64,000 bases of DNA from Rattus norvegicus (Eukaryota > Chordata > Mammalia > Rodentia > Muridae), in assembly GCF_036323735.1 (NCBI RefSeq), contig NC_086021.1:160428976-160492975 (forward strand), written 5' to 3'. Shown in pieces: positions 53,200 to 64,000 of the stretch; the first letter of the stretch is position 1; each line of letters opens with the position of its first letter. The notes below the pieces were generated by a model. The model was not told the DNA's origin, made no database searches, and saw only the letters and a list, made by a program, of their open reading frames with translations. The translations under genes and the position numbers were made by a program.

Positions 53200-53904
53200 C
53201 AGACACACAACACAGAGGGAGAGAGACTAGCACACAGACATGAGCACTGTACACTACACAGGGGCTTCTGTGCTAACCCTCTAACAATCCCTCTCCAGTC
53301 TGTCACAGACTTTTGGGTCACAGGTTTTGAGATTCCTCTTCTTTCTCACTGCAATAGAAATTCCAGGTTTTATAGTAAACACTACACTTCCCACCTCCCA
53401 TGCGGCTAGAAATCTCTGTGTGACAAAGTTCTAGCCAGTAGGATATAAGCATAAGTGTACCCCGTTTCTTCCCTTCTCTTGTTTTCTAACTGGACTGCAG
53501 ACATAGTGGGGCTTTCATGTACACCAAAAAGAGTCACACCCTGGGGACAGAATGCACTGACCACAGCTTTTCCAAGCAGAGCAGCCACAGCATTGAGAGA
53601 GCCACTTTGGATCACTCCATTATAAGTTGACCTATCTATAGCCTCAGTAAATGCAACTTTTACCTGGAGCTGTGAGAACAAACTGTAGCCCGATGGAGGC
53701 TTCACTACCTGGAGATGTCACTACCTGGTGACGAAGACACAAAGGAGAGCAGAACGGTACAGGGACCTCGTTCTGTTGGGAGCACCTCTGAGCAAAGAGT
53801 TGTAGGAAGAAAGTACAGGACAAACCAGGACAGATGGACAGATGTTCCACTCTCCCAAGTGGTTACAAGTACCAAGCATGGTCCTGTAGGCTTACACTCT
53901 TTAA
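53200..53904. other. Intergenic, possibly an old decayed repeat
   Basis: Bases 53410-53700 contain a 99-residue open frame on the minus strand. The wording TAGCCAGTAGGATATAAGCA resembles an ancient mammalian repeat, but I cannot name it. No gene is supported. Confidence 0.35.
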
Positions 53905-54415
53905 ACCTACTTTAATAAGGACTTTCAAATGCTTCAGCAGCCACTCCCATGCCCCCACCTTCTAGGCTCCCACCATCCAAAGGCAGAGGAGAAAAGATGG
54001 TAGATAGGACAAGGGGATAGAAGAAAATTCTTGGGATGATTCATATCTCTCTTTGTCAGGATACCAAACACAAATCAGCAGAGGTGGCAAGATCCAGCAG
54101 AAACCACCAGGCCTCTGCCTTATCAGCATGAGTCAGCAGGAATGACCAGGACCAGCCTGGGTGCCAGAAGTTCTCTGCTGTGCCTTTCTCAGCAAAGGGA
54201 AGATCAACAAGAAGGAAGGCATGAGACCAGTGAAGCGCTGCTGAGCTAGCTATGCAAACACACCGTCACTGTCTGTTGAGTCCTATTTATACTCTCTCCA
54301 AACATCACCTGTCCTTCCACGGATCTTGCCTTAGCAAAACACCATGTAAGTCTGTCTTAGCAAAACACAACGTGAGTCTGCATCACATGACATATCCAGA
54401 AACTTCCACTTCATG
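53905..54415. mobile_element. LTR-like rodent repeat, related to 42212-43243
   Basis: AACCTACTTTAATAAGG opens both copies. The stretch with CAGCAGAAACCACCAGGCCT, GACCAGGACCAGCCTGGG, CCTTAGCAAAACACCATG and CAGAAACTTCCACTTCA follows in the same order in both. This copy lacks most of the middle. Confidence 0.75.
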
Positions 54416-54549
54416 GTGCTGAGTCCATGGTAGGTGTTCAGTGATTGGTTATCACAACTAAAAATGATTGGTTGTTCATTTTTCTTTGCAAAAGTATGAG
54501 TGGGTGAATAATCAGTAGCTTGCAGTAGCCACATCAGCTGCCATCGGTG

Positions 54550-54700
54550 GGTGCAGGCTACATGCTGGGCCCTGATTTGATATCAGCCTGATAAAGGTCC
54601 TCAAAGCAAATTGTCACTTACAGAAGAAGCAGGTCAAACTCAGGGCCAAACAGCCTGATTGTGGCAGAGATGGAATTTGGATCTAAAGGATTCTGTATCG
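54550..54700 (+). mobile_element. MIR fossil
   Basis: CTACATGCTGGGCCCTGATT, CTTACAGAAGAAGCAGGTCA and GTGGCAGAGATGGAATTTGG follow MIR order. Confidence 0.6.
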
Positions 54701-55949
54701 TTTGCACAATCATGCTCAATCTGTCCACCTCTTCCCTGGTGACAGCCAAGCCCTTCCTAAGAGGCATTTATGGGGCAGCAGTTAACACACACTGGAGTCA
54801 GCCAGCCTGCATCCTAGCCCCACTGCTCTGCCTGTTCTAAATAAACTGTCTTTCCCAGGTATAAAACAGAATGGGGGTGGAGCAGCAGCATCTAAAATTC
54901 TGTAGATGCTATGAAGTCCTGAGGGGTTATTTTAAGTGCGAACACAGCGCCAGGCCCCCAACTGTGGCTCAGAGACAACAATCTAGGCCATAAGACACAA
55001 ACACCTGGGAACAGAGCCCAGGAGAGGCACCCACATCACAGGGCAGAAATGTGAGCTGGAGGTCAGCCCTGGAAGAACTAGAGCAGCAGTGGGAAAGCAA
55101 TGGCTACCAGCCAGGGTAGACACAAGAGCTTCAGAAATCAGAGAGAGAGTTCAGCTCCTCCCCCTCCTCCCATGAAACCTGTCGGGATCAGAATCCAAGC
55201 CAGATTGTCTCCTTCCCTCTGTTCCAGACTGGTTAGGTCCAGTGAGTTGCTCCTAGAGTGGCCCCAACCACCTCTCACCAAGTTTCATCCTTTCACCCAA
55301 CATGTGTCACTGTTGGCTGGCAGCCAGGCCAACTGCTCTGGTACCACAGTGTACCCAAGACCTAGGAGGTGTGGGGTGCAAGGACAGATGTGGCCCACCT
55401 GTGTAAGGTGCACGTGTTCACACAAGTGCTCACTTACAGCCTGGCACTCACGTTGGTGTACCAGTGGACTAGGTCTGAGGTGGGAAAAGAAGTTGGAGCA
55501 TCATTCCATGGGGGTTGGTTTCCCCAGCCCGGAAGTCTGGCTGATATGTGTGTGGAGCACTGTTCCCAGTCTCATGATTTCTTCTTGGGTAACTTAGAGG
55601 GCTACATGGTCTGAGGTCCCAGGGAACCTGAGGGCAACTACTCACAAAGCTTTGAACTGACCCCTAACCGTGGGTTCCAGTGTTTGCACAGGATGAGTGG
55701 ATGATAGTCCTAAATTAAGAACAGCAGCAAATTCAGAAACTCCACTGCTTGAACCTTCAACCAGGCAAGCTCCCATATGGCTGGGGACTTGGAGCACCCA
55801 GGAATGATCGTTAGGCTGCCAGAAGTGCAGTCCCTGGGAGAGACACAGGAAGGCTCAGTCTGGGGCTGCCAGGGATGAGCATTGCTGATGGAGTCCTCAG
55901 GATTTGTGGCTTCTGGCCCTCACTGAGTCCTTGGCTGTGACCACAGGAG
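54701..55949. other. Intergenic, no recognised gene
   Basis: A 165-residue open frame at 55100-55597 is the longest non-repeat frame in the window. It shows no domain, signal peptide or splice context, and I do not regard it as a gene. Confidence 0.4.
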
Positions 55950-56147
55950 CAGTGGCTCTTAATCTGTGGGTCATGATCCTCTTGGGGTCACATATCAGAT
56001 CTCCCACATATCAAATATTTACATCATGATTTGTAATAGCAAAATTACAGCTATGAAGTAACAACAGAATACTTTTATGGTGAGGTGTTCACCACACATG
56101 AGGAACTGTATTGAAGAGTTCAGCATTAGAAAGGATGAGAATCATTG
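55950..56147 (+). mobile_element. URR1-like hAT DNA transposon
   Basis: CAGTGGCTCTTAATCTGTGG and GATGAGAATCATTG are the imperfect inverted ends. TAGCAAAATTACAGCTATGA and ATGAGGAACTGTATTGAAGA match the middle of the copy at 31751-31983. Confidence 0.75.
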
Positions 56148-56319
56148 CTCTAGAGTGTAGACAGCTGGGAATGGATGGGCTACAGGAAGGGGTAGGCAGG
56201 CTGCCAAGCCGGGTCAGCAGCTTCCAAGTGAGGCCTCTTGGCCTTGTACCCCCTTTCCTGGCTGCAGTTACCAGAGGCACCAGCCTTTCAAAGGAGGTCC
56301 AAAAACTCTGTGGACAGGT

Positions 56320-56430
56320 CCCAATTCTGGCTCTAACATTGAAGCACTGTGTAACCCTGAACAAGTGACCTTCCCTCTCTGAAGTTCAGCTTTGTCATCT
56401 GCCAAATAGGGTTGATGTGTGGGTTTTCCT
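56320..56430 (-). mobile_element. MIR fossil, antisense
   Basis: ACTGTGTAACCCTGAACAAG, TGACCTTCCCTCTCTGAAG and TTTGTCATCTGCCAAATAGG follow reverse-strand MIR order. Confidence 0.75.
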
Positions 56431-57296
56431 GGAGTGGTGTGAGGAAATGTCTAGTAACCCCAGACAGGGAACTGACAACAGACCAAGGAAACAATGCCCC
56501 CAGAGTCTAGTGAACTAATGAGCTCGTTGGGGTTACGGGAGCACGGGTGACTCAAAGGCAGCTGAGCCACTGGACAGCCTGCCAAGATTGGGTGACAACA
56601 CATGAAAACCATATTCCTGGAGCTACTGCATTACTTAGAGGAACCTGGGCTGCTGGGAAGGTCTCTTCTCAGGGAAGTTGGGCAGCCCTAAGCCTCCCTT
56701 ACACCCCCTGCCCAGGATGGTCCCTCTGCCTTTGGGCAAAGTTGGAGTGGGCCCTTCACCAGGCTTTAGCACTGCCTGTGTCCATGCATGGCTTACTCAG
56801 AGCTAGTCCCTCTCCGTTTTTCTGGGAATTCCACTAAAAATGCTCATAGAACAATTCCCACCAGCGGACAGAGCTTAGCGTCTCTTGGAAATAAAGGATG
56901 ACTTTTAGCCCTGTGGTACAGAAGAGGAAATGGGCTCAGAGACAGGAAGTAAGGTCTTCTGTCTCACAGCAGATCAGAGATAAGGAGGAGTTAGTTGCTA
57001 CATCCAGACTCTTTGTGTAAGCCAACAGCAGAGAGGCCTCGAGCCACAGCCCTCCCCAGTGAAAGCTCAGTGGGCTGCACCCTGGGGCTTCTGCTGAAAA
57101 GCAGGGTCAAGAGGCAAAGCTGGAGCACCACCCAGACAGCCTGTGTTCTACACACTGGTCATGATGTGAAGCAGGTGCCAAGGCCTTTCCCCAAATCTAC
57201 CTGCCTTGTCTCAGAGTCCTACAGACTGGGATGAAGGTCAGATACAGGGTCATTGATCTAGAATAGAGGAACAGGCCTCCACGCCCCTAGATCATT
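56431..57296. other. Intergenic with an MIR fossil
   Basis: An MIR-like piece lies near 56895-57010 (CAGAAGAGGAAATGGGCTCA and GAGACAGGAAGTAAGG). No gene is visible. Confidence 0.5.
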
Positions 57297-57445
57297 GTGC
57301 TGGGAGTAGTGGCATAAGCCTCTAGTCCAGGCACTCAGGAAGCATATGTAGGCAGATCTCTGAGTTTGGAGCCAGTCTTGTCTACATAGTGAGTTCTAGG
57401 CTAGCAAAGTCTACACGGTGAGACTCTTTCTCAAAAATTAAAACA
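57297..57445 (+). mobile_element. B1 SINE, diverged
   Basis: TGCTGGGAGTAGTGGCATAA, GGCAGATCTCTGAGTTTGGA and GTCTACATAGTGAGTTCTAG are B1 landmarks in order. Confidence 0.8.
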
Positions 57446-58235
57446 TCAAAATCATCATAAGAAAACAACTGGCATTCGTTGCCAGCACTGGATTGGGAAT
57501 TTTAATGAGCAATCCCTTACTCCTTCCTTGGGTTTGTTTCTAGACTTCCTTGCAACTGGCCAAGCCTCAAGCTCAGTCCCAAAGTCAAGGCCAGGGACAC
57601 AGCAGAATCAGGATTTTTCTCCTACCCCTGTATCTGCCCTAAACACTGAGAATGTGGGGCTCCTCCACACCTGGTGAGGGCCTGCAAAGAGACCCCTCCC
57701 TTCCTCTAGCTCGCCCTTACGCCATAATCTGTTCTTCACCTCAGCTGAACCACAATCTTGGGTCTGCTTCTTGTGGTTCCTCGGGTCATCGTTGCCTTCC
57801 TTAACATGCATGTCCTCTGGTGCCCAAACCCTGCCTGGCCCAGCCAAGCTGAGCGGTCCTCCCTGCTGGCCCGCCTCACCCATTCCCACCCTCAGCCAGT
57901 ATGGATAGACCAGCTACAGTAACCTATACCCAGATGGGCACTTCTGAGGACAGCCCTTCATGCCACCAGGGCCTCATGAGGACAGTGTCACTATCCTCTA
58001 GAGAGATTGAGATCACCTGCCATCCTCCCATCCCATGGTGGATACTCAGCCCTAAGTGCTCACTGAGCCTCTGTGTGTAATGTCCCTGACATAACAGTGT
58101 CAACCACACACAGGACAGCCATTCCAGAAAAGGGGTCTGGTAACTGCTTTAAGTTACAGTGTTTTGTACTGAGTGCTGTGAAAGGGGATGGACTCAGAAG
58201 GAATTGAGTGCTGAGCTACTGACACAGCCTTGCTT
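57446..58235. other. Intergenic, nothing recognised
   Basis: Only short open frames without support are present. Confidence 0.4.
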
Positions 58236-58295
58236 TGCTTCCCTCCCTCTCCTCCCCCTCCCTCCCTCCTCCCCCTCCTCCTCTGTCCTCCCTTT
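58236..58295 (+). repeat. Pyrimidine-rich CT/CCT tract
   Basis: An almost unbroken run of C and T with imperfect CCTCC units. Confidence 0.85.
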
Positions 58296-58419
58296 CGACA
58301 GTGTTCCACTATATAACCCAGGCTGCCTACCTGCTGGAATAGGCCAGCACTGAGCTAGACCAGCTGTATCTTGTTGCCACCAGTTCTTAGATGTTTTGTC
58401 ATAGGAACCCTTTGCACTT

Positions 58420-58560
58420 AAATACATATAATATATGCATATATATTATATATACACATATACATTATATATACACATTAAATATATGTATGTATATACA
58501 TATATGTATACACACACACACATATATATAGATACAAACACACACACACACACATATATG
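58420..58560 (+). repeat. TA/CA compound low-complexity tract
   Basis: Alternating TATA, ATAC and CACA units, with two purer CA runs near 58510 and 58540. Confidence 0.9.
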
Positions 58561-58687
58561 TAGCCCAGCCATGCTGGTCTCAAACTTATAACAGTCTTCC
58601 TGTTTAAGCCTCCTGAGAGCTGAGATTCCAGGAGATCACCACCATACCTGACTTTCTTCATGCTCTTAAAGGCTTCAGACCTGAAAG

Positions 58688-58912
58688 GATTTTTTTTTCA
58701 TTATAATTTTGAATACGAATGTTTGTCTTGTCTGCATGCATATCTGTGTACCATGTGTATGTCTGATACCTATGGAGACCAGAAGAGGGCATTGTATCCA
58801 CTACAACTAGAATTACAGATGGTTGTTGGCTCCCATGTGGATACCAGTAACCAAACCCAGGCCCCTCTGGAAGAGCAGCCAGTGTTCTTAACCACTGAGC
58901 CATCCTTCACAG
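58688..58912 (-). mobile_element. B3-type SINE, antisense
   Basis: GGAGACCAGAAGAGGGCATT, GTTCTTAACCACTGAGCCAT and AATTACAGATGGTTGTTGGC are reverse-strand B3 landmarks. Confidence 0.85.
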
Positions 58913-59223
58913 TGCACTACTCTTGTGTCTAGAGTCATATTCCACTCTTTCTTAGCATGAGGAATAGTGCTGCAAATCCTCTGGGTGGACTAGCTCAACA
59001 AAGCACAGGAGGCTTTCCCCAAAGCTGCTTCAGCTGGCTGCAATGCCCTAGGCCATGCTTCTGGAAAATGGCATTCATAAAACAAAAATGAAGCAAGACA
59101 AGGGGTGTCCTGACGTTATTATGAAATGTAATGTGTCCTTGTACATGCCCTGGAAACTGTCTGAGGACATGTGGGGACCTGTGGACCCTGATCTGAGGAC
59201 GTTTGTGAGGCAGAGACCTGTAA

Positions 59224-59237
59224 GGGGGGGGGGGGGG
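59224..59237 (+). repeat. Poly-G run
   Basis: A run of about 14 G in an otherwise mixed sequence. Confidence 0.9.
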
Positions 59238-59256
59238 AGAAAGAACAAAGCATCCT

Positions 59257-59485
59257 GGGTAGGGAGACAGCTCAGCTGGTAAAATGCTTACAGAGCATGC
59301 CTGAGTCCAGTTCCCCATATACATGTTTAAAAAAAAAAAGCTAGGCATTGCACAGTGGTTTTAAATTGCAGTATAAGGAAGGTGGAGACAGATGGATCCC
59401 TGGGGTTCACTGGCCAGGCAGTCTAGCCTAATTGTCAATCCCTAAGTCCCAGTGAGAAAGTCTGTCTCTATAAACAAGTTATATG
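59257..59485 (+). mobile_element. B4-type SINE
   Basis: A tRNA-like head (GGGAGACAGCTCAGCTGGTA) is followed by an A-rich joint and then a B1-like half (CTAGGCATTGCACAGTGG and CCCAGTGAGAAAGTCTG), the ID-plus-B1 layout of B4. Confidence 0.65.
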
Positions 59486-60984
59486 GCCTTAAGGAATGAC
59501 ACTGAAGGCTGACCTCGGATATGAGCCTCGTGCACACACAGAGAGGGGGCGGGGAGGGAGGCAGATTCGTTCTAGGAACAGCAGCTATAAGCACAGCTGA
59601 GTCATCTTCCCCATTCACACCGAGGAAATGGTGCCCAGAGCGGAAATCGGTTTCCCAGTGGTACACACCCCTCAGATGCTGGCCATGGTGACTGTCCCCA
59701 GAATCTAGACAGGCAGATCCAGGGCATAGAGCTGGGTTATGACTACAGGCCTCCTGCTCACTCAGTCACGGCCTCTCCCTTCCTAATAGCCCCTTTTTGC
59801 TCATCCCTCTCTCTCTGGCCCAGGCCTGGGATGCTGCATGGCCCATGTGCAGATGTAGCAAGTGGACTTCCTGGTGGGTGCTGGCCTCATGTCCAGCAAA
59901 AATCTGGGCAATCTGAGAGACAGCCGGTTCCCAGGACAGCATCTCACCTTCATGAGCATCCAGCCCTTCTTGGATGTTGGCAAGGGAGAAGGACTGCAAA
60001 GCTGAGAATGGATCTCGGAGACCTGGGCTCAGTGCCCACCCCTCGTTCATTTGCATGCTCTGATACTGGCCCATTTGTAAACTGGGCTCTGAGTGGAATT
60101 CAAGGAGCCGACACACTTAACCCCAGCACCTTGCCTTAACACTCGGTAACAGCTTTCTATACCTGTCAGCTCCCACATGTCACCCAGGCCTGGTGGCTTC
60201 GGCAATTACAGTTCAGCTCCGAGAGGCCTTGGGCGTGCCCCACAGGTGAGGAGTCAGGTGGGGAGGGCAGACTTCAAGGACATGTCATATGAGTCAGCCC
60301 AGGGTGTTCATGGCCCAGTACCCCTGGGCCAGGACTTCATCCTTTGATCAGAAACAGGAGGGTATGGCACATCTAACTGAGGCGCCCATGACTCCTACTG
60401 GTTAGTTGATCAGCAGTCTCTCAGCCCGAAGATAGGAAACAGCTACTCTTCTATGCAGGCTAACAGATTGATCTCCAGGTTCACTAAAGTGACCAGAATT
60501 CGAAAAACACTGGCCATTTTTACCTTCACCTTCCCCGCCAGATGCCAGGAGGTAGAACTGGAGTTAGGGAGAAGTCCCTAGAGCGTTATCAATAATCTAA
60601 CACAATGCCTAGGACCCCAAGAGTACAGGTGGAAGTGACCAACACACAACCCAGGTTTCTCAGCCAGTCTGGGTTTGAGTCATCCCCACACCCACCCTGT
60701 AGGCTGTTGTCCTTAGACAAGCTGCCCTTCTCTGAGCCTTTGTGCCCTTGTTTCTAAAGGAAGGTAATGACTCTCTCTACCTATGAGCTCTCTGCGAGAA
60801 TTTAACAAAACAGAGAGTTGCCTGTACTGGAGTACCCAAGGGAGCAGGAGGCGGGTAGGCTCTGATGCTCAGACAAAGAGCTTGCCCAAGGCAGCTGGAA
60901 GATTGAGCACAAAGGAAAGGCAGTTTTTAGAATGCAGCTAGCTCTCTTCTGGGCTCACTGAGCAAACTGCGTGCAGCCCGAGGA
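59486..60984. other. Intergenic with an MIR fossil
   Basis: An antisense MIR piece lies near 60655-60815 (TTGTCCTTAGACAAGCTGCC and CTTCTCTGAGCCTTTGTGCC). Open frames near 59800-60130 on both strands overlap each other and show no domain. Confidence 0.45.
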
Positions 60985-61172
60985 CCTGTATATTGATGCC
61001 CAGCCCCTATGTAAAATGTGGGCACAGGGCATGGGTCTGTACCCCAGCACTCTAGGCTGGGAGCCAAGAACAGAGACAAGCAGAGCATGGGGCTCAGTGG
61101 AGAGCCAGTCTAGCCAAAACATTGATCTCCAGCTCTAGTGAGAGACAGTGTCTCAGAAAAATAAACAAAAGA
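60985..61172 (+). mobile_element. B4-type SINE, diverged
   Basis: AGGACCTGTATATTGATGCC, GGGTCTGTACCCCAGCACTC and GACAGTGTCTCAGAAAAATA follow the B4 order. Confidence 0.6.
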
Positions 61173-61242
61173 AAAGTGGGGAGTCATAGAGGAAGACACT
61201 GGGATTGACTTTTGGCCTCCACCTGTAATCACAAAGATGAGC

Positions 61243-61255
61243 TTACACACACACA

Positions 61256-61308
<53 letters not shown>
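61243..61308 (+). repeat. (CA)n microsatellite
   Basis: About 66 bases of CA with one AT interruption. Confidence 0.97.
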
Positions 61309-61312
<4 letters not shown>

Positions 61313-61667
61313 CTCTTATAAGACTTAGGATATTAAAACAAATGAGAGAAATGGACTCTAGGGTATCCACTAGTCAGTCAACAAGGGTTGGTGAGTTCCT
61401 GTCCTGTACCAGACCCAAGAGCCACCCATGTTTAATCTGCAGGGAGACAACCATGGGGGCAATAAGGTAATGGGAGCGAGGAAGAGAGTCTCATGTCATG
61501 CAGACATGACCTCCCCGAGATCTCAAGTGGAGACCTGGGAACAGATTCAGGTAGTTGTAGAATACAGGGGAAATGCTCTAGGAAGAGCAGGTAGCTGGAG
61601 AGAATCAAAGGCTTCTGGGAGCTGAGTGAGGCATGCACAGAGAAGAGTCCTGCATCTGTCTGTGTCT

Positions 61668-62008
61668 TAGTTAGGGTTTCACTGCTGTGAACAGACACCA
61701 TGACCTAGGCAATTCTTATAAGGACAACATTTCATTGGGGCTGGCTTACAGGTCCAGAAGTTCAGTCCATTACCATCAAGGCAGGGACAGGGTGGCATCC
61801 AGGCAGGCATGGTGCAGGATTAGCTGAGAGTTCTACATCTTCATCTGAAGGCTGCTAGCAGAGTACTGACTTCCAGGCAGCTAGGATGAGGGTCTTAAAG
61901 CCTGCACCCAAAGTGACACGCCTACTCCAACGGGGCCACACCTACTCCAACGGGGCCACACCTTCTAATAGTGCCACTCCCTGGGCCGAGCATATGCAAA
62001 CCATCACA
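61668..62008. mobile_element. Rodent interspersed repeat opening GTCTTAGTTAGGGTTTC
   Basis: Its order (GACACCATGACC, AGGACAACATTTCATTGGGG, GTTCTACATCTTCATC, CCAGGCAGCTAGGATGAGGG, AGTGCCACTCCCTGGG) is that of a very common rodent repeat. I am not certain of the family name. It contains an exact 20-bp tandem duplication (61921-61960). Confidence 0.7.
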
Positions 62009-62595
62009 GTCTGTAATAGAGGTTCACAGTCAAATTGAGATGTCTGTCACCCAAGGTGCTTAAGCAACACGATCCATATCTGCAGGGGAAATCATGAAGA
62101 ACAGCAGTTTGGCGTGTGAAGATGAAGACTCAGATGAAGTAAGGGGATTCTAGGAGTCCAGTCCATCTGTGCGGTGGACTGTTAAGGTGCCTTAGGGCTA
62201 GTGACTCAGAATCTCCAGGATACAAAAGCAGGTTTATTTTGTCTGCCAATCACAAATGACCAGTTTTGTAAAAGGAAAGGTTTATTCATGAGGTGTGAGA
62301 CCATGGGAGACCTGAGCTCCCACCTGCCTCCCCGAGAGGTGGGATTTGAAGTTGCTCAGATTTTCCTTGGTTTCCTTCACATTAACTCACTAAAGAAGTG
62401 AAATGTGGGCTGTGGATACTCCCCAAAGTCCCACAGCCTGAAGGGGGGTGCATTAAGATGAGAACCTGTGCTCTCCAGTGCTTGCAGAGCAGGGGGTAGA
62501 AATTTCATGTAGACACTTTCGTTCATACAAAGCAAAATGTTTCTAAAGCCACATTTGCTTTTCTCTAGGGACGTGGTACTCTGCAGAGGCTAAAG
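62009..62595. other. Intergenic, nothing recognised
   Basis: No coding feature or nameable repeat is visible. Confidence 0.4.
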
Positions 62596-62802
62596 CAGTG
62601 GTTCCCAACCTTCCCAATGCTGCAACCCTTTAGTGCATTTTCTCATGTCCTGGTGCCCCCAAGCCTAAGATCATTTCATTGCTACTTCGTAACTGTAATT
62701 TTGCTACTGTTATGAATCGTAATGTAATTATCTGCTATGCAACCACTGTGAAAGGGTCATTCAACCCCAAAGAGGCCATAACCCTCAGGTTGAGAACCAC
62801 TA
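62596..62802 (-). mobile_element. URR1-like hAT DNA transposon, antisense
   Basis: CAGTGGTTCCCAACCTTCCC and CTCAGGTTGAGAACCACTAC are inverted ends. GTAACTGTAATTTTGCTACT matches the reverse strand of the other copies. Confidence 0.75.
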
Positions 62803-62884
62803 CACTGGAGTATAATTGTAGTTTCCGGAGGGAGCTGAGGGACAGGGTATGGGGGGGGGGTTTATTTCACACTACCCATTTTCC

Positions 62885-63005
62885 TGTTGAAACTTTTTTT
62901 TTTAAAGAAGGGTGTTTTTGCTATGCTGCCAAAGCTGGTTTTCGACTCCTGAACTCAAATGGTCCTCCTGCCTCAGCTTCCTGAGCAGCTAGAACCACAG
63001 GGAAA
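62885..63005 (-). mobile_element. B1-like SINE, antisense
   Basis: GCTATGCTGCCAAAGCTGGT, CTCCTGAACTCAAATGGTCC and TCCTGCCTCAGCTTCCTGAG are reverse-strand B1 wording. Confidence 0.7.
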
Positions 63006-63157
63006 TGCCATGTCATGAACTTTTAATGCGTGTGAAAGATCACCCACACTGTAGGAGCCTGGACAGGCAGAGCACTGTGAAGACCATTGGATGCCAGGAT
63101 TTCCCAAGAGGAACAAGCATGTTCAAGTTTAGGTTTTTTGTTTGGGTTGGGTTTTTT

Positions 63158-63227
63158 GTTGCTGCTGCTGCTGTTGTTGTTGTTGCTGCTGCTGCTGCTG
63201 CTGCTGTTGTTGTTGTTGTTGTTGTTG
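63158..63227 (+). repeat. (TGY)n trinucleotide repeat
   Basis: Blocks of GCT and GTT alternate over 70 bases. Poly-Leu, poly-Val/Ala and poly-Thr frames across it are artefacts. Confidence 0.95.
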
Positions 63228-63422
63228 ACATTGGTGACCTGGAGTAATCTGATGAGGGAATTTGCTGGTCAGGTATGAAACACGGGACAGTCTTTACTCC
63301 CTATTTCCTAATTTCCTACCATTTCAAACAATGAGTTAGGCCTCTGGCAGCCTCTAAGCGACCAAGACGCCTGTGCAGCTTGTTTACATTGTTGCTCTAA
63401 GGCTCATCTCTAGTTTACTGAC

Positions 63423-63424
<2 letters not shown>

Positions 63425-63463
<39 letters not shown>

Positions 63464-63476
63464 TGCACACACACAC
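63425..63476 (+). repeat. (CA)n microsatellite
   Basis: A CA run with a single GCATG interruption. Confidence 0.96.
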
Positions 63477-63479
63477 GGG

Positions 63480-64000
63480 GTGGGGGGCGTGGATCATAAG
63501 ATCCATCTGCCATGGGATCCTTACAGGATGTGCAGTTTTGTGTGCTTTGTAAACACTTTAAACTGGGACTCTTTCCAGGTATCAGAGTCCTCATTTCTAC
63601 CCAGGGCTCTAAGAAGCATATTTTGTTTTTAGAATGTCCCAGGCTCTGGGTGACCATTGCTTTGCTTAATCTATAGGATGCTTGAAATGTTTATGTTAAT
63701 GTACAAGGCAATGGGCCCTATTGTGCCATCTCCACGTGTGTCTTCTGCACAACAAGGGGAATTTTACTTAATAGATAACCTACAAAATGAGGGAACTATT
63801 AGTAAATTAATCCTTTATCAAGGGATTAACATCTGAAATATGAAAGGAACCCAAACAAGCCAGCAGAAAAAGCATAACAACAAATCATACGATTTGAAAA
63901 TGGCAAATGGTCTGAGTAGATATCTCTCAAAAGAAGACACTCAAATGGACAACAGGTATATAGAAATACTGCTAATGTCACAGTCCCAAGGGAAGAGCAT
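63480..64000. other. Window end, nothing recognised
   Basis: AT-rich sequence with no exon. The last 160 bases (AAATGGCAAATGGTCTGAGT) could be the start of another retroelement cut by the window edge. Confidence 0.3.

Noticed and set aside
53406..53705. 99-residue minus-strand frame
   Set aside because: The surrounding wording resembles a decayed ancient repeat and no protein family is apparent.
55100..55597. 165-residue open frame as a new gene
   Set aside because: No recognisable domain, no splice-flanked continuation and ordinary base composition. Length alone is not enough in 64 kb.

Overview
The window is mammalian nuclear DNA from a rat, almost certainly Rattus norvegicus. Two things show this. 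Its one protein-coding gene translates to rat p47 (Nsfl1c). It also carries nine clear ID SINEs (the BC1-derived family that expanded in rats), together with B1, B2/B3 and B4 SINEs and rodent L1s. Coding density is very low and no bacterial-type operon or viral genome is present.

Layout. Positions 1-2850 hold the antisense wreck of a class II endogenous retrovirus (integrase region) and L1 pieces. About 4080-9600 is a large imperfect inverted duplication whose loop holds a GGT/GT tract, an ID element, a B2 element and a truncated L1. A CpG island with a textbook CTCF motif and a start codon sitting inside a YY1-type motif covers about 9640-10420. Nsfl1c runs on the + strand from 9841 to a poly(A) signal at 34264 in nine coding exons, all with GT-AG introns. 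The exons sum to 1113 bases, or 370 codons plus stop, with no frameshift or internal stop. Its introns hold SINEs, microsatellites (including an exact 31-unit TGCCTC array) and one antisense L1 that has lost its reverse-transcriptase region.

From 34.3 kb to the end I see no exon of any gene. The stretch holds a second large antisense L1 interrupted by an ID element and an LTR-like element, a related LTR-like copy 11 kb further on, many SINEs, three URR1-like DNA transposon fossils, MIR/L2 fossils and CA, CT, TGY and TA/CA microsatellites.

Functionally the window is one housekeeping gene. Its product is the p97/VCP adaptor p47, used in Golgi and ER membrane fusion after mitosis. I found no convincing new biological system. 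The most unusual items are the mosaic inverted duplication beside the Nsfl1c promoter, the CTCF site between it and the promoter, and the hexanucleotide array in intron 4.
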